A stretch of DNA of 20,372 nt from Pseudomonadota bacterium (GTDB lineage: Bacteria > Desulfobacterota > Anaeroferrophillalia > Anaeroferrophillales > Tharpellaceae), in assembly GCA_015486505.1 (NCBI GenBank), contig WFRP01000086.1, positions 1 to 20,372 on the forward strand, written 5' to 3'. The translations under genes were made by a program, and so were the position numbers. Position 1 is the stretch's first letter. Every line of letters begins with the position of its first letter. Positions 7,937-14,997 of this stretch are shown one piece after another. Under the pieces are notes generated by a model. The model saw nothing but the letters and a program-made list of their open reading frames with translations, did no database searches and was not told the origin of the DNA.

Positions 7937-7952
7937 TCAATGACCCGATTGC

Positions 7953-8032
7953 AAAACAGAAATCTTAACGCCCGGTGGAGAAAAGCGCCTCCGACCCCGG
8001 ATTCAGTTAAAAAAACAGATTCAGTTAAAAAA
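7953..8032 (+). repeat. Right-half remnant of the family 2 MITE plus a 15-bp duplication
   Basis: The stretch from AAAACAGAAATCTTAACGCC (7953) to CCGACCCCGGATTC (8004) matches the right half of the MITE at 17611-17855, with scattered substitutions. The terminal inverted repeat is not intact: bases corresponding to GGCTGAAT are missing, so GGATTC is followed directly by AGTTA. GATTCAGTTAAAAAA then occurs twice, at 8000-8014 and 8018-8032. This is a decayed fragment in the 274-bp gap between cbiB and dnaA. Confidence 0.7.
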
Positions 8033-8058
8033 CGGCTTTCTACAGGAAAACTTTACAG

Positions 8059-8087
8059 TTGTCAAAACCAGTCATTCCTGTTATTAT
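8059..8087 (+). promoter_or_regulatory. Sigma-70-type promoter for dnaA
   Basis: TTGTCA (8059-8064; 5 of 6 to consensus) and TATTAT (8082-8087; 5 of 6) are separated by exactly 17 bp. Transcription would start near 8094, leaving a 5' untranslated region of about 115 nt before the dnaA ATG at 8211. The downstream leader is very AT-rich. Confidence 0.7.
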
Positions 8088-8210
8088 GCGAAGTTCCCGG
8101 ACGGATCCTGATTTATTATTTTAACATATTGATATTACAAGTATTTTTTAATTTTAATTTATTCAAGTTCGCCGGTTAAGAGTAATAATTTAAAGTTGGG
8201 AATTTAAATT

Positions 8211-9554
8211 ATGGATGATAAGAAGTTCTGGTCACAAATTCTTGAACATATTCGGGATGAAGTCGGAAATCGCGATTTTAATTCGTTTTTCAAGAATATA
8301 GAACTTATAAAAATAACCGATGATTCCATATTTATCGAGTTTCCCAACCGTTTTGTTAAAGACTGGATCAATGATAACCACCCTAAGATATTCTCTAAAG
8401 TTACAGCGGCCATAAGCGGTACACAGTATCTTGTCAAAACCTCGATCAGCAAAAAACAAAAACCCACATTGAAACCGACGGCCGCCAAACCGAAAATGCT
8501 GCAAACCTCAACTTCACCTTATGAAAATCTGAAACCTGAATTTACATTTGATAACTTTATCGTCGGCCCCCCCAACCAGTTCTGTCACGCCGCCTCGCAG
8601 GCCGTAGCCAAGAAACCCGGAATCAGCTATAATCCGCTCTTCATCTACAGCGTTCCCGGACTTGGCAAAACCCATCTTTTGAACGCAATCGGAAACCAGG
8701 CCAAACAACTGAACCCTGAACTCAAGATCTGCTATGTCACTTCCGAAGACTTTACCAACGAAATGGTCGATGCCATCAGTGACAGCAAGATGTCTGAATT
8801 TCGCAATAAATATCGGCAAATAGATATTTTGTTAATTGACGATATTCACTTTATTGCCGGCAAGGAGAGAACTGAAGAGGAATTTTTCCACACCTTTAAT
8901 ACTCTGGAAAAAAATGAAAAACAAATAGTTATGACCAGTGATCGTTTTCCCAACGACATTGCCAAACTTGAAGACCGCTTACGTTCACGCTTTCAAATGG
9001 GGCTTATTGCCGATATTCAACCGCCCGACAAAGAAACCCTGGTTGCTATTCTGATAAATAAAGCTAAACAGGAAAACATTCCCTTAAAAAAAGATGTCGC
9101 TTTCTTTCTCGCGGAACATCTGGCAAATCTGGATATCCGGCGGATTATCGGTATCTTGAAACGGGTGGCAATGTATGCGTCAATGAAAGATCGTGAATCG
9201 ATTGATGTCGTTTTTGCTAAAAAAACTCTGGAAGATTTCAATATTTTGTCCTGGGATGAAGTCAGCATAACCGTGGAAGAGGTTATAAAAACGGTGGCCG
9301 ATCACTTCAAAATAAGCACCAAAGATATGTTATCACGCAAAAAGACCAGAAAAATTGTTTTTCCACGCCAGATTGCCATGTTTCTGTCGCGGAAAATTAC
9401 TGAGGAATCATTTCCTGAGATTGGTGAAAAATTCGGCGGAAAAGATCACGCAACCGTTATGTATGCTGTCAGTAAAATTGAAAAAGAAATAGATCTTGAT
9501 AAAAAAACCGCGGCCACAGTTGAAACCTTAAAAGAAAGGATAACTTCTCCTTAA
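8211..9554 (+). CDS. dnaA: Chromosomal replication initiator DnaA
   Basis: DnaA binds DnaA boxes at oriC, forms an ATP-dependent filament, melts the origin and loads DnaB. At 447 residues the length is normal. Domain I (about 1-80) begins FWSQILEHI; a short linker follows; the AAA+ domain starts near residue 110 (FTFDNFIVGPPNQF). Walker A is residues 147-154, SVPGLGKT, where most DnaA proteins have GGVGLGKT; Walker B is ILLIDDIHF around D210/D211. EEFFHTFN and RFQMGLIADIQPPD are conserved. The C-terminal DNA-binding domain has the signature GGKDHATVMYAV (about 409-420), in which the usual second-position Thr of DHTTV is Ala. The sensor 2 region reads LDIRRIIGIL rather than the common NVRELEGAL. 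It is first in the dnaA-dnaN-gyrB block, with oriC directly downstream. Identity is certain; the Walker A and sensor 2 substitutions are unusual. Confidence 0.97.
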   Translation: MDDKKFWSQILEHIRDEVGNRDFNSFFKNIELIKITDDSIFIEFPNRFVKDWINDNHPKIFSKVTAAISGTQYLVKTSISKKQKPTLKPTAAKPKMLQTSTSPYENLKPEFTFDNFIVGPPNQFCHAASQAVAKKPGISYNPLFIYSVPGLGKTHLLNAIGNQAKQLNPELKICYVTSEDFTNEMVDAISDSKMSEFRNKYRQIDILLIDDIHFIAGKERTEEEFFHTFNTLEKNEKQIVMTSDRFPNDIAKLEDRLRSRFQMGLIADIQPPDKETLVAILINKAKQENIPLKKDVAFFLAEHLANLDIRRIIGILKRVAMYASMKDRESIDVVFAKKTLEDFNILSWDEVSITVEEVIKTVADHFKISTKDMLSRKKTRKIVFPRQIAMFLSRKITEESFPEIGEKFGGKDHATVMYAVSKIEKEIDLDKKTAATVETLKERITSP

Positions 9555-9821
9555 GCTTACCCCGGGCTGATTTTTTGTTGATAAGTTGTAAGTTCCATAA
9601 AATAGATTGTGAAAAAATTGTTAATAAGAGGCTTTATCCGGGTTTAATTTTACAAAGCTAATTTATCAACAGATTTACTTTTTACCCAGGATAATTTTTA
9701 ACAACTTAATCACCCGGAAAAATATAATCCGCAAAACAACTTAGTCAACTTCTGCACAATTTAACAGGCTTTATTATTACTATTAAGAAATTGATTTAAA
9801 AAAATAATATAACAATATAGT
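9555..9821. other. Probable chromosomal origin of replication (oriC)
   Basis: The gap between dnaA and dnaN is AT-rich and contains DnaA-box-like 9-mers: TTATCAACA at 9663-9671 (plus), its reverse complement TGTTGATAA at 9576-9584, and TGTTAATAA at 9619-9627 (TTATTAACA on the minus strand). A weaker TTTTTAACA is at 9695-9703. The end at about 9765-9823 is almost pure A/T and could be the unwinding element. A family 1 repeat follows immediately. Placement next to dnaA and box content support oriC; I could not compute GC skew. Confidence 0.7.
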
Positions 9822-9959
9822 TTAGTACCTTACAGGTTATTTTCGGTTTGAAAAAACAAGAAAATGTTCTGATAAGAGTACTTATTTGCGACCAGCGGAA
9901 GTGCCCCTGGGTGCGGGCCGCAAGGCTCCGTTTGGGTTGCGGGTTTGTTCCCGCATCAG
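9822..9959 (+). repeat. Family 1 hairpin repeat, copy 2 (between oriC and dnaN)
   Basis: TTAGTACCTTACAGG at the left end and TTCCCGCATCAG at the right end match copy 1. The left hairpin pairs AGTAC (9824-9828) with GTACT (9878-9882) and ATTTTC with GAAAAT. The right hairpin is GCGGG/CCCGC. It ends 20 bp before the dnaN ATG and 9 bp before its AAGGA, so it would lie in the dnaN leader or separate the gene from any upstream promoter. Confidence 0.85.
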
Positions 9960-9979
9960 AAATATTTTAAGGAATAGTT

Positions 9980-11143
9980 ATGAAAATAATTACAAATCGT
10001 CATCAACTGAGTAATTGCCTGGCTAAGATTCAATCTATTCTGGAAAAATCGTCATCACTTAATAATTCGGAAAATATTCTTATCAAAGCTCAGGATAATC
10101 AATTACAGATAGTTGCTTTTGACAAGATATGCAGCGCCAAGGGAACAATAAGCGCGGAAATAGTTAATGAAGGTACCATCTCTCTTAACGGCAAAAGAAT
10201 TTATGATATTGTCAGAAGTTTAAATGATGAAAAAATTTTTATTTTACAGGACAATAATACCAGTCTTACCACCATCAACGATTCGAAAAGCTCATTTAAT
10301 ATTTTAAGTGCGGATATAGATGAATTTCCGGAAATAAGTTTTGATCTGCCGGATAAATATTTAACCATTGCGAGCGATCAGTTAATCCAGCTTATAGATC
10401 TGACGGTTTTTTCGATCGCGAAAATATCGGATCCGCGCTATAATCTCCAGGGAGTTTTTCTGGAGATTGAACCGGTTAATGGTCTTCCGGATGAAAATTC
10501 ATTTACGTCGGAAAAAGAGATTGCTCCAGGCTCTCATCTTTTTTCTTTAATCGCCACCAACGGACACCGGGTTTCAATTGCCCGGACCGATCAGATAAGC
10601 GGGGCCATCAAAATCGGATCAAATAAAATATTTTCCCGGAAAAGCCTGCAGGAAGTCAAGAGTGTTTTTACGGTAAATGAGAGTCTTAATTTAGGTTTTG
10701 AAAAGAATGAAGTGGTTATCTGGAGTCCTGGTTTTATAATCTCACTTAGGATGCTGCAGGGCGATTTTCCGGATTATCGCAAGATGATTCCGGATAATTT
10801 TATTCATCACCTGGAGATTGAAAAGGCGCCTCTGTTAAATACCCTAAGGCAGATGAACCTTCTGGCTGAGGATAATTATCTGGGTGTTATTCTCGATTTC
10901 ACCGGTTCCGGGCTGGAAGTGTCAATTGATAATCCGGAAAAAGGGCATGGAATTACTGAATTATTGGTTGATTATCAGGGCGAACCTTTTCAGATAGTTT
11001 TTAATATTAACTATCTGCTTGATTTTCTCCAGGCTTTGCCTGATGAAAAAATAATCCTGGAAATCAATAATAAAAATCAGCCCTGTCTCTTTAAGGGTCG
11101 CGAAAATGAAAACTATATGTGCGGAATAATGCCGATCAGTTAA
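9980..11143 (+). CDS. dnaN: DNA polymerase III beta sliding clamp
   Basis: This 387-residue protein shows the three-domain clamp organisation, with conserved landmarks such as LIATNGHRVSIA, SRKSLQEVK, LGFEKNEVVIWSPGFIISLRMLQGDFPDYRKMIP and the C-terminal YMCGIMPIS split across the final domain. The clamp encircles DNA and tethers the replicase and other partners. AAGGA at 9969-9973 lies 6 bp before the ATG. Most clamps end in MPMRL or a close variant, whose Met-Pro-Met-Arg residues line the partner-binding cleft; here the end is MPIS followed by the stop. gyrB starts 12 bp downstream, without an intervening recF. Confidence 0.96.
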   Translation: MKIITNRHQLSNCLAKIQSILEKSSSLNNSENILIKAQDNQLQIVAFDKICSAKGTISAEIVNEGTISLNGKRIYDIVRSLNDEKIFILQDNNTSLTTINDSKSSFNILSADIDEFPEISFDLPDKYLTIASDQLIQLIDLTVFSIAKISDPRYNLQGVFLEIEPVNGLPDENSFTSEKEIAPGSHLFSLIATNGHRVSIARTDQISGAIKIGSNKIFSRKSLQEVKSVFTVNESLNLGFEKNEVVIWSPGFIISLRMLQGDFPDYRKMIPDNFIHHLEIEKAPLLNTLRQMNLLAEDNYLGVILDFTGSGLEVSIDNPEKGHGITELLVDYQGEPFQIVFNINYLLDFLQALPDEKIILEINNKNQPCLFKGRENENYMCGIMPIS

Positions 11144-11155
11144 AGGGTATAAATT

Positions 11156-13540
11156 ATGGCAAATGATGATTATGGTGTAGATCAAATCAAGGTTTTAGAG
11201 GGTCTGGAAGCGGTGCGCAAGCGTCCTTCCATGTATATCGGCAGTACCGATTTAGCCGGCCTTCATCATCTGGTTTATGAGTTGGTTGATAACAGTATTG
11301 ATGAGGCTCTGGCCGGATATTGTGACCAGGTTAAAGTTGTTATCGGGCTTGATAACTCGATAACGGTTGAGGATAACGGCCGGGGCATTCCGGTGGATAT
11401 TCACGAGGACAGCGGACTTTCCGGGGTCGAACTGGTTTTAACCAAACTGCACGCCGGCGGCAAGTTTGAAAATTCAGCTTACAAGGTTTCCGGTGGTCTG
11501 CACGGGGTCGGCCTTTCGGTGGTAAATGCTTTAACGAGTTCGCTTGAGGTTACCATCAAGCGTCAGGGGAAGATCTATAAACAGAGTTTCGCGCGGGGTG
11601 AAAGAGTAAGTGATTTGACAATAATCGGCAATACCGAAAAAACCGGAACCCGGGTGCGCTGCCGGCCGGATCCGGAGATCTTTGAAAATACAGTTTTAAG
11701 TTTTGATACAATCAGCAGCCGTTTGCGGGAATTAGCTTTTTTAAACTCCGGAATCAGGATTGTGGTCGAGGATGAACGGGAAGAAGGCCGCGTCAAAGAG
11801 TTTTTTTATGAGGGTGGAATCGTCTCCTTTGTCGAATACCTGAATGCGAATAAATCCCCGATAAATCAGCAACCTATTTATATCAAGGGTGAACGCAGCG
11901 GCATCAGTATTGAAATTTCGATTCAGTACAACAGTGCTTATAAAGAGCAGGTATTTACTTTTGCCAATAACATAAACACCCATGAAGGCGGCAGTCATCT
12001 GATTGGCTTTAAAACGGCTTTGACCCGGACTGTAAACAGCTATATCAGCCAGAATAACCTGCTCAAAAATAACAAACTCAGTCTTACCGGAGAAGATATC
12101 CGCGAAGGCATGGTGGCGGTTGTCAGTGTAAAAATTCCCGATCCCCAGTTTGAAGGACAGACTAAAACCAAACTTGGCAACAGTGAAGTCAAAGGTATGG
12201 TCGAGTCTCTGGTCAATGAAAAACTCTCCCAGTTTTTGGAAGAAAATCCAAATATTTCCCTGGCCATCATCGAAAAGATTGTCGATGCGGCCAAAGCCCG
12301 GGAAGCGGCCCGGAAAGCCCGGGAACTGACCCGACGCAAAGGTTATCTTGAAGGTTCTATGCTGCCCGGAAAACTGGCGGACTGCCAGGAAAAAGATCCG
12401 GCTAAATCGGAAATATTCATAGTTGAGGGTGATTCGGCCGGCGGTTCCGCGAAACAGGGACGCGATCGCAAAAATCAGGCGATTTTACCGCTGAAAGGTA
12501 AGATTTTAAATATTGAGAAAGCCCGATTTGACAAGATGCTCGGTAGTGAGGAGATTAAAATTCTGATAACCGCCTTAGGCACCGGCATCGGCCAGGAAGA
12601 GTTTAAACTGGAAAAACTGCGTTACAGTAAAGTTATCATCATGACTGATGCCGATATTGACGGCTCCCATATCAGAACCCTGCTCTTGACCTTTTTCTAT
12701 CGCCAGATGGAAGAATTGGTTAAAAGAGGCCATCTCTATATCGCGCAGCCGCCGCTGTATCGGGTGACCCGGGGGAAGATGCATGAATATTTAAGTACCG
12801 ACCGGGAATTGAGTGAATTTATTATTAACCACAGCAGTAAAGATATGGAAATTACGGCTACGGAAAAAAACATCTCACTAAAGGATGAGGCTCTGATTGA
12901 AACCCTGCTGCGCCTGATTTCTTATAAAGACCATATTGACCGTTTGCAGGCCAAAGGCTACCCGCCGATTCTGTTGAAAACCCTGATAAAAGTTGATTTT
13001 AAGGATAGTAACGATCTTGTCAGCGATGAAAAATGGGAAATTCTGCAACGGAAACTGCCGGATTGCGGCCTGGAATTTATTGAATTTCAGAATGATAATG
13101 ACGGTAACTTAAAGCGGATGATTGTCGCGGATTCCAATCAGATACCGTTGGCCATAGATTTTAAGCTTATTCGCAACGGGGACTATCAGGCCCTGCTTAA
13201 ATTGAATAAGTCTTTGCAGGATTTAGAAAACCCGCCTTTTTCCTTTGTTTATAAAGATGAAAAGGAAGAGGTAGACAGCAAAGAGAAACTGCTTTCAAGA
13301 GTACTTGAAAAAGGCAAGGAAGGCATCAATATCCAGCGTTATAAAGGTCTGGGTGAAATGAATCCGGAACAGCTCTGGGAAACGACAATGGATCCCGAAA
13401 AACGCAAACTCCTCCAGGTTGTAGTCGAAGATGATGTTGAAGCCGACGATATATTTACAGTCTTGATGGGGGATAATATTGTTGTTCGGCGGCAGTTTAT
13501 TGAAGAAAATGCGCTTAAAGTGGCCAACCTAGACGTTTAA
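11156..13540 (+). CDS. gyrB: DNA gyrase subunit B
   Basis: At 794 residues this is the long GyrB form with a C-terminal insertion, as in Proteobacteria. The GHKL ATPase domain begins LEGLEAVRKRPSMYIGST, with ELVDNSIDEALAG, VEDNGRGIPVDIH and GGLHGVGLSVVNAL. The transducer follows. The TOPRIM domain has VEGDSAGG with catalytic E424, and MTDADIDG with D498 and D500 as metal ligands. QRYKGLGEMNPEQLWETTMD near the C-terminus contacts GyrA. Gyrase introduces negative supercoils ahead of the replication fork. The ParE alternative is less likely because of the length and the location in the dnaA-dnaN block. AAAGGG precedes the ATG at suitable spacing. Confidence 0.97.
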   Translation: MANDDYGVDQIKVLEGLEAVRKRPSMYIGSTDLAGLHHLVYELVDNSIDEALAGYCDQVKVVIGLDNSITVEDNGRGIPVDIHEDSGLSGVELVLTKLHAGGKFENSAYKVSGGLHGVGLSVVNALTSSLEVTIKRQGKIYKQSFARGERVSDLTIIGNTEKTGTRVRCRPDPEIFENTVLSFDTISSRLRELAFLNSGIRIVVEDEREEGRVKEFFYEGGIVSFVEYLNANKSPINQQPIYIKGERSGISIEISIQYNSAYKEQVFTFANNINTHEGGSHLIGFKTALTRTVNSYISQNNLLKNNKLSLTGEDIREGMVAVVSVKIPDPQFEGQTKTKLGNSEVKGMVESLVNEKLSQFLEENPNISLAIIEKIVDAAKAREAARKARELTRRKGYLEGSMLPGKLADCQEKDPAKSEIFIVEGDSAGGSAKQGRDRKNQAILPLKGKILNIEKARFDKMLGSEEIKILITALGTGIGQEEFKLEKLRYSKVIIMTDADIDGSHIRTLLLTFFYRQMEELVKRGHLYIAQPPLYRVTRGKMHEYLSTDRELSEFIINHSSKDMEITATEKNISLKDEALIETLLRLISYKDHIDRLQAKGYPPILLKTLIKVDFKDSNDLVSDEKWEILQRKLPDCGLEFIEFQNDNDGNLKRMIVADSNQIPLAIDFKLIRNGDYQALLKLNKSLQDLENPPFSFVYKDEKEEVDSKEKLLSRVLEKGKEGINIQRYKGLGEMNPEQLWETTMDPEKRKLLQVVVEDDVEADDIFTVLMGDNIVVRRQFIEENALKVANLDV

Positions 13541-13563
13541 ATGGGTTTAAATTGCATCATCTA

Positions 13564-13592
13564 TTGACAAACGAGTGATTTGGTGATAGAAG
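13564..13592 (+). promoter_or_regulatory. Promoter of the tRNA-Gln/tRNA-Glu pair
   Basis: A perfect TTGACA -35 box (13564-13569), a 17-bp spacer and TAGAAG (13587-13592, 4 of 6) precede the tRNA genes. The sequence after the -10 box is GCCGCGCGCG, a GC-rich discriminator of the kind associated with negative control of stable-RNA promoters by ppGpp in Proteobacteria. The start would be near 13599. Confidence 0.75.
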
Positions 13593-13614
13593 GCCGCGCG
13601 CGAAAGCAATACAT

Positions 13615-13688
13615 TGGGAGATCGTCCAACGGCAAGACTACGGACTCTGACTCCGTCAATCCAGGTTCGAATCCTGGTCTCCCAGCCA
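13615..13688 (+). tRNA. tRNA-Gln, anticodon CTG
   Basis: The acceptor stem pairs TGGGAGA with TCTCCCA, giving the T1-A72 pair typical of tRNA-Gln, followed by G73 and an encoded CCA. The anticodon stem ACGGA/TCCGT encloses the loop CTCTGAC, placing CTG at positions 34-36. The T arm is CCAGG-TTCGAAT-CCTGG. Total length with CCA is 74 nt. Confidence 0.95.
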
Positions 13689-13705
13689 GAAATTATCCGG
13701 TTTAA

Positions 13706-13781
13706 GGTCCCATCGTCTAGTGGCCTAGGATATCGCCCTCTCACGGCGGAGACACGGGTTCGACTCCCGTTGGGACTACCA
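13706..13781 (+). tRNA. tRNA-Glu, anticodon CTC
   Basis: The acceptor stem GGTCCCA pairs with TGGGACT (first pair a G-T wobble), followed by A73 and an encoded CCA. The anticodon loop CTCTCAC gives anticodon CTC. The T arm is ACGGG-TTCGACT-CCCGT. It lies 17 bp after tRNA-Gln and is probably co-transcribed from the same promoter. Total length with CCA is 76 nt. Confidence 0.95.
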
Positions 13782-13858
13782 TTCAGCCTGTATATAGTGA
13801 ATAATTTATCTTAATTTAACTTACGGTTTAACATAAATAAAGAGACGGCAAGAATATT

Positions 13859-13993
13859 ATGAAAAGAACATTTCAGCCCAGTAATTTGAAAATGAAGAGA
13901 AAGCATGGCTTTCGCGCCCGCAGCAGCAGTGCCGCCGGCCGTTTGATTCTGAAGAGACGCAGACAGAGAGGCAGAAAGCGTTTGTCGGCATAA
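13859..13993 (+). CDS. rpmH: 50S ribosomal protein L34
   Basis: This short 44-residue basic protein begins MKRTFQPSNLKMKRKHGF and ends GRKRLSA, matching L34 in length and conserved ends. It is a late-assembling component of the large ribosomal subunit. It heads the rpmH-rnpA-yidD-yidC-jag order conserved near bacterial origins. No strong Shine-Dalgarno sequence or promoter is obvious in the 77 bp after tRNA-Glu. Confidence 0.96.
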   Translation: MKRTFQPSNLKMKRKHGFRARSSSAAGRLILKRRRQRGRKRLSA

Positions 13994-14014
13994 AAAGCGC
14001 TGGAGGGACTGCCG

Positions 14015-14377
14015 ATGGCTCCGCACAATTTCCCTAAAGCTGAGAGAATAAGAGAGCGTCATGAATTTACCGAGATTTTTGCCAGGGCCCGGAAGACCTA
14101 CTCATCTCATCTTATACTTTTTCGCCGGAGCAACAGCAGACAGAGCGCGAGAATAGGTATCACAGTCAGTCGCAAGGTAGGTATTGCAGTTGTCAGGAAT
14201 CGGATAAAGCGCTTAATCAGAGAATACTACAGACATCATAAAGCTGATTTTATTTCCGGGTTTGATTATTCACTAGTCGTAAAAAAAAGCTTTAGCGGGT
14301 TGTCAAGAAGTGCCGCGGAAGTTGAGCTTAAGGCGGTTTTGGCTAAAAGTTTACGTTATTCCGGGGCTACTCAATAG
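14015..14377 (+). CDS. rnpA: Ribonuclease P protein component
   Basis: This 120-residue basic protein has the RNase P signature VVRNRIKRLIREYYR at about residues 61-75, plus ERHEFTEIF near the start and GFDYSLVVKK towards the end. It binds the catalytic RNA and the 5' leader of precursor tRNAs. It sits 21 bp after rpmH and 3 bp before yidD, in the standard order. GGAGGG upstream (about 14002-14007) gives a good ribosome-binding site for the ATG at 14015. Confidence 0.96.
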   Translation: MAPHNFPKAERIRERHEFTEIFARARKTYSSHLILFRRSNSRQSARIGITVSRKVGIAVVRNRIKRLIREYYRHHKADFISGFDYSLVVKKSFSGLSRSAAEVELKAVLAKSLRYSGATQ

Positions 14378-14380
14378 TCG

Positions 14381-14590
14381 ATGTTAAAAAGAATCTGCAT
14401 CAGCATTATTAAGGTTTACCAGTATTTTTTAGCTCCCTACTTTGGTGGTTCCTGTCGTTTTACCCCTTCTTGTTCTCAGTACACAGTAGATGCCCTGGAA
14501 AAGTACGGCCTGGTAAAAGGGCTGTGCAAGGGCGGATGGCGGATAATGCGCTGTAATCCTTTCTTTACTGGTGGTTATGATCCGGCTTGA
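14381..14590 (+). CDS. yidD: Membrane protein insertion efficiency factor YidD
   Basis: This 69-residue protein has the compact YidD motif set: VYQYFLAPYFGGSCRF, TPSCSQYTVDALEKYG and GGWRIMRCNPF. The N-terminus forms an amphipathic, membrane-associated helix. YidD aids membrane protein insertion by YidC. It begins 3 bp after the rnpA stop codon, indicating translational coupling. It is separated from yidC by about 400 bp of repeats, whereas the genes are usually close. Confidence 0.95.
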   Translation: MLKRICISIIKVYQYFLAPYFGGSCRFTPSCSQYTVDALEKYGLVKGLCKGGWRIMRCNPFFTGGYDPA

Positions 14591-14663
14591 TTTTCCTGAT
14601 CTTCCGGAGACAACCCTCTTCCCTCTCTATTACATTATTACATTCAAACGCGCCTGACAAAAT

Positions 14664-14980
14664 TTAGTGCCTTACAGGTTATTTTCTTGTTTTTTTCAAC
14701 AGCTTTTTTCAACTGTAAAAACAAGAAATGTTCTGCTAAGAGTACTTATTTGCGACCTTCGGATTGCCCCCGGGTACGGGCCAGTAAACTTTCTTTTGGG
14801 TTGCGGGATCTGTTCCCGCATTAGTACCTTACAGGTTATTTTCTGCACCAAAAAACAAGATTTAATAATCAGAAAATGTTCTGATAAGAGTACTTATTTG
14901 CGGACCGCGAGGTACCGTTTGGGTTGCGGGGATTGTTCCCGCATTAGTACCTTACAGGTTATTTTCTGCACCAAAAAACA
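14664..14980 (+). repeat. Tandem family 1 repeats (copies 3, 4 and truncated 5)
   Basis: Three head-to-tail copies fill most of the yidD-yidC gap. Copy 3 (14664-14820) has an enlarged apical loop in which TTTTTTCAAC occurs twice; its stem retains TTCTTG/CAAGAA. Copy 4 (14821-14943) lacks about 30 bp of the GC-rich second half. Copy 5 (14944-14980) holds only the first 37 bp, then gives way to TTGAAGGA, the yidC ribosome-binding site. The junctions are GCATTAGTACC, so a unit runs from TTAGT to CCCGCA. The rest of the gap (14591-14663) shows nothing recognisable. Confidence 0.85.
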
Positions 14981-14997
14981 TTGAAGGATTTTTTCTG

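Noticed and set aside
13547..13814. Small open frames on both strands over the tRNA genes
   Set aside because: They overlap two well-formed tRNA genes and their promoter; no protein evidence.
14664..14980. CRISPR array or integron attC cassette array
   Set aside because: Units are 120-160 bp, joined directly without unique spacers. No RYYYAAC/GTTRRRY attC core sites and no cas or integrase genes are present.
14667..14984. 105-codon open frame across the tandem family 1 copies
   Set aside because: It translates the repeats themselves, with ISTLQVIFCTKK occurring twice because of the DNA repetition; there is no protein-level evidence.
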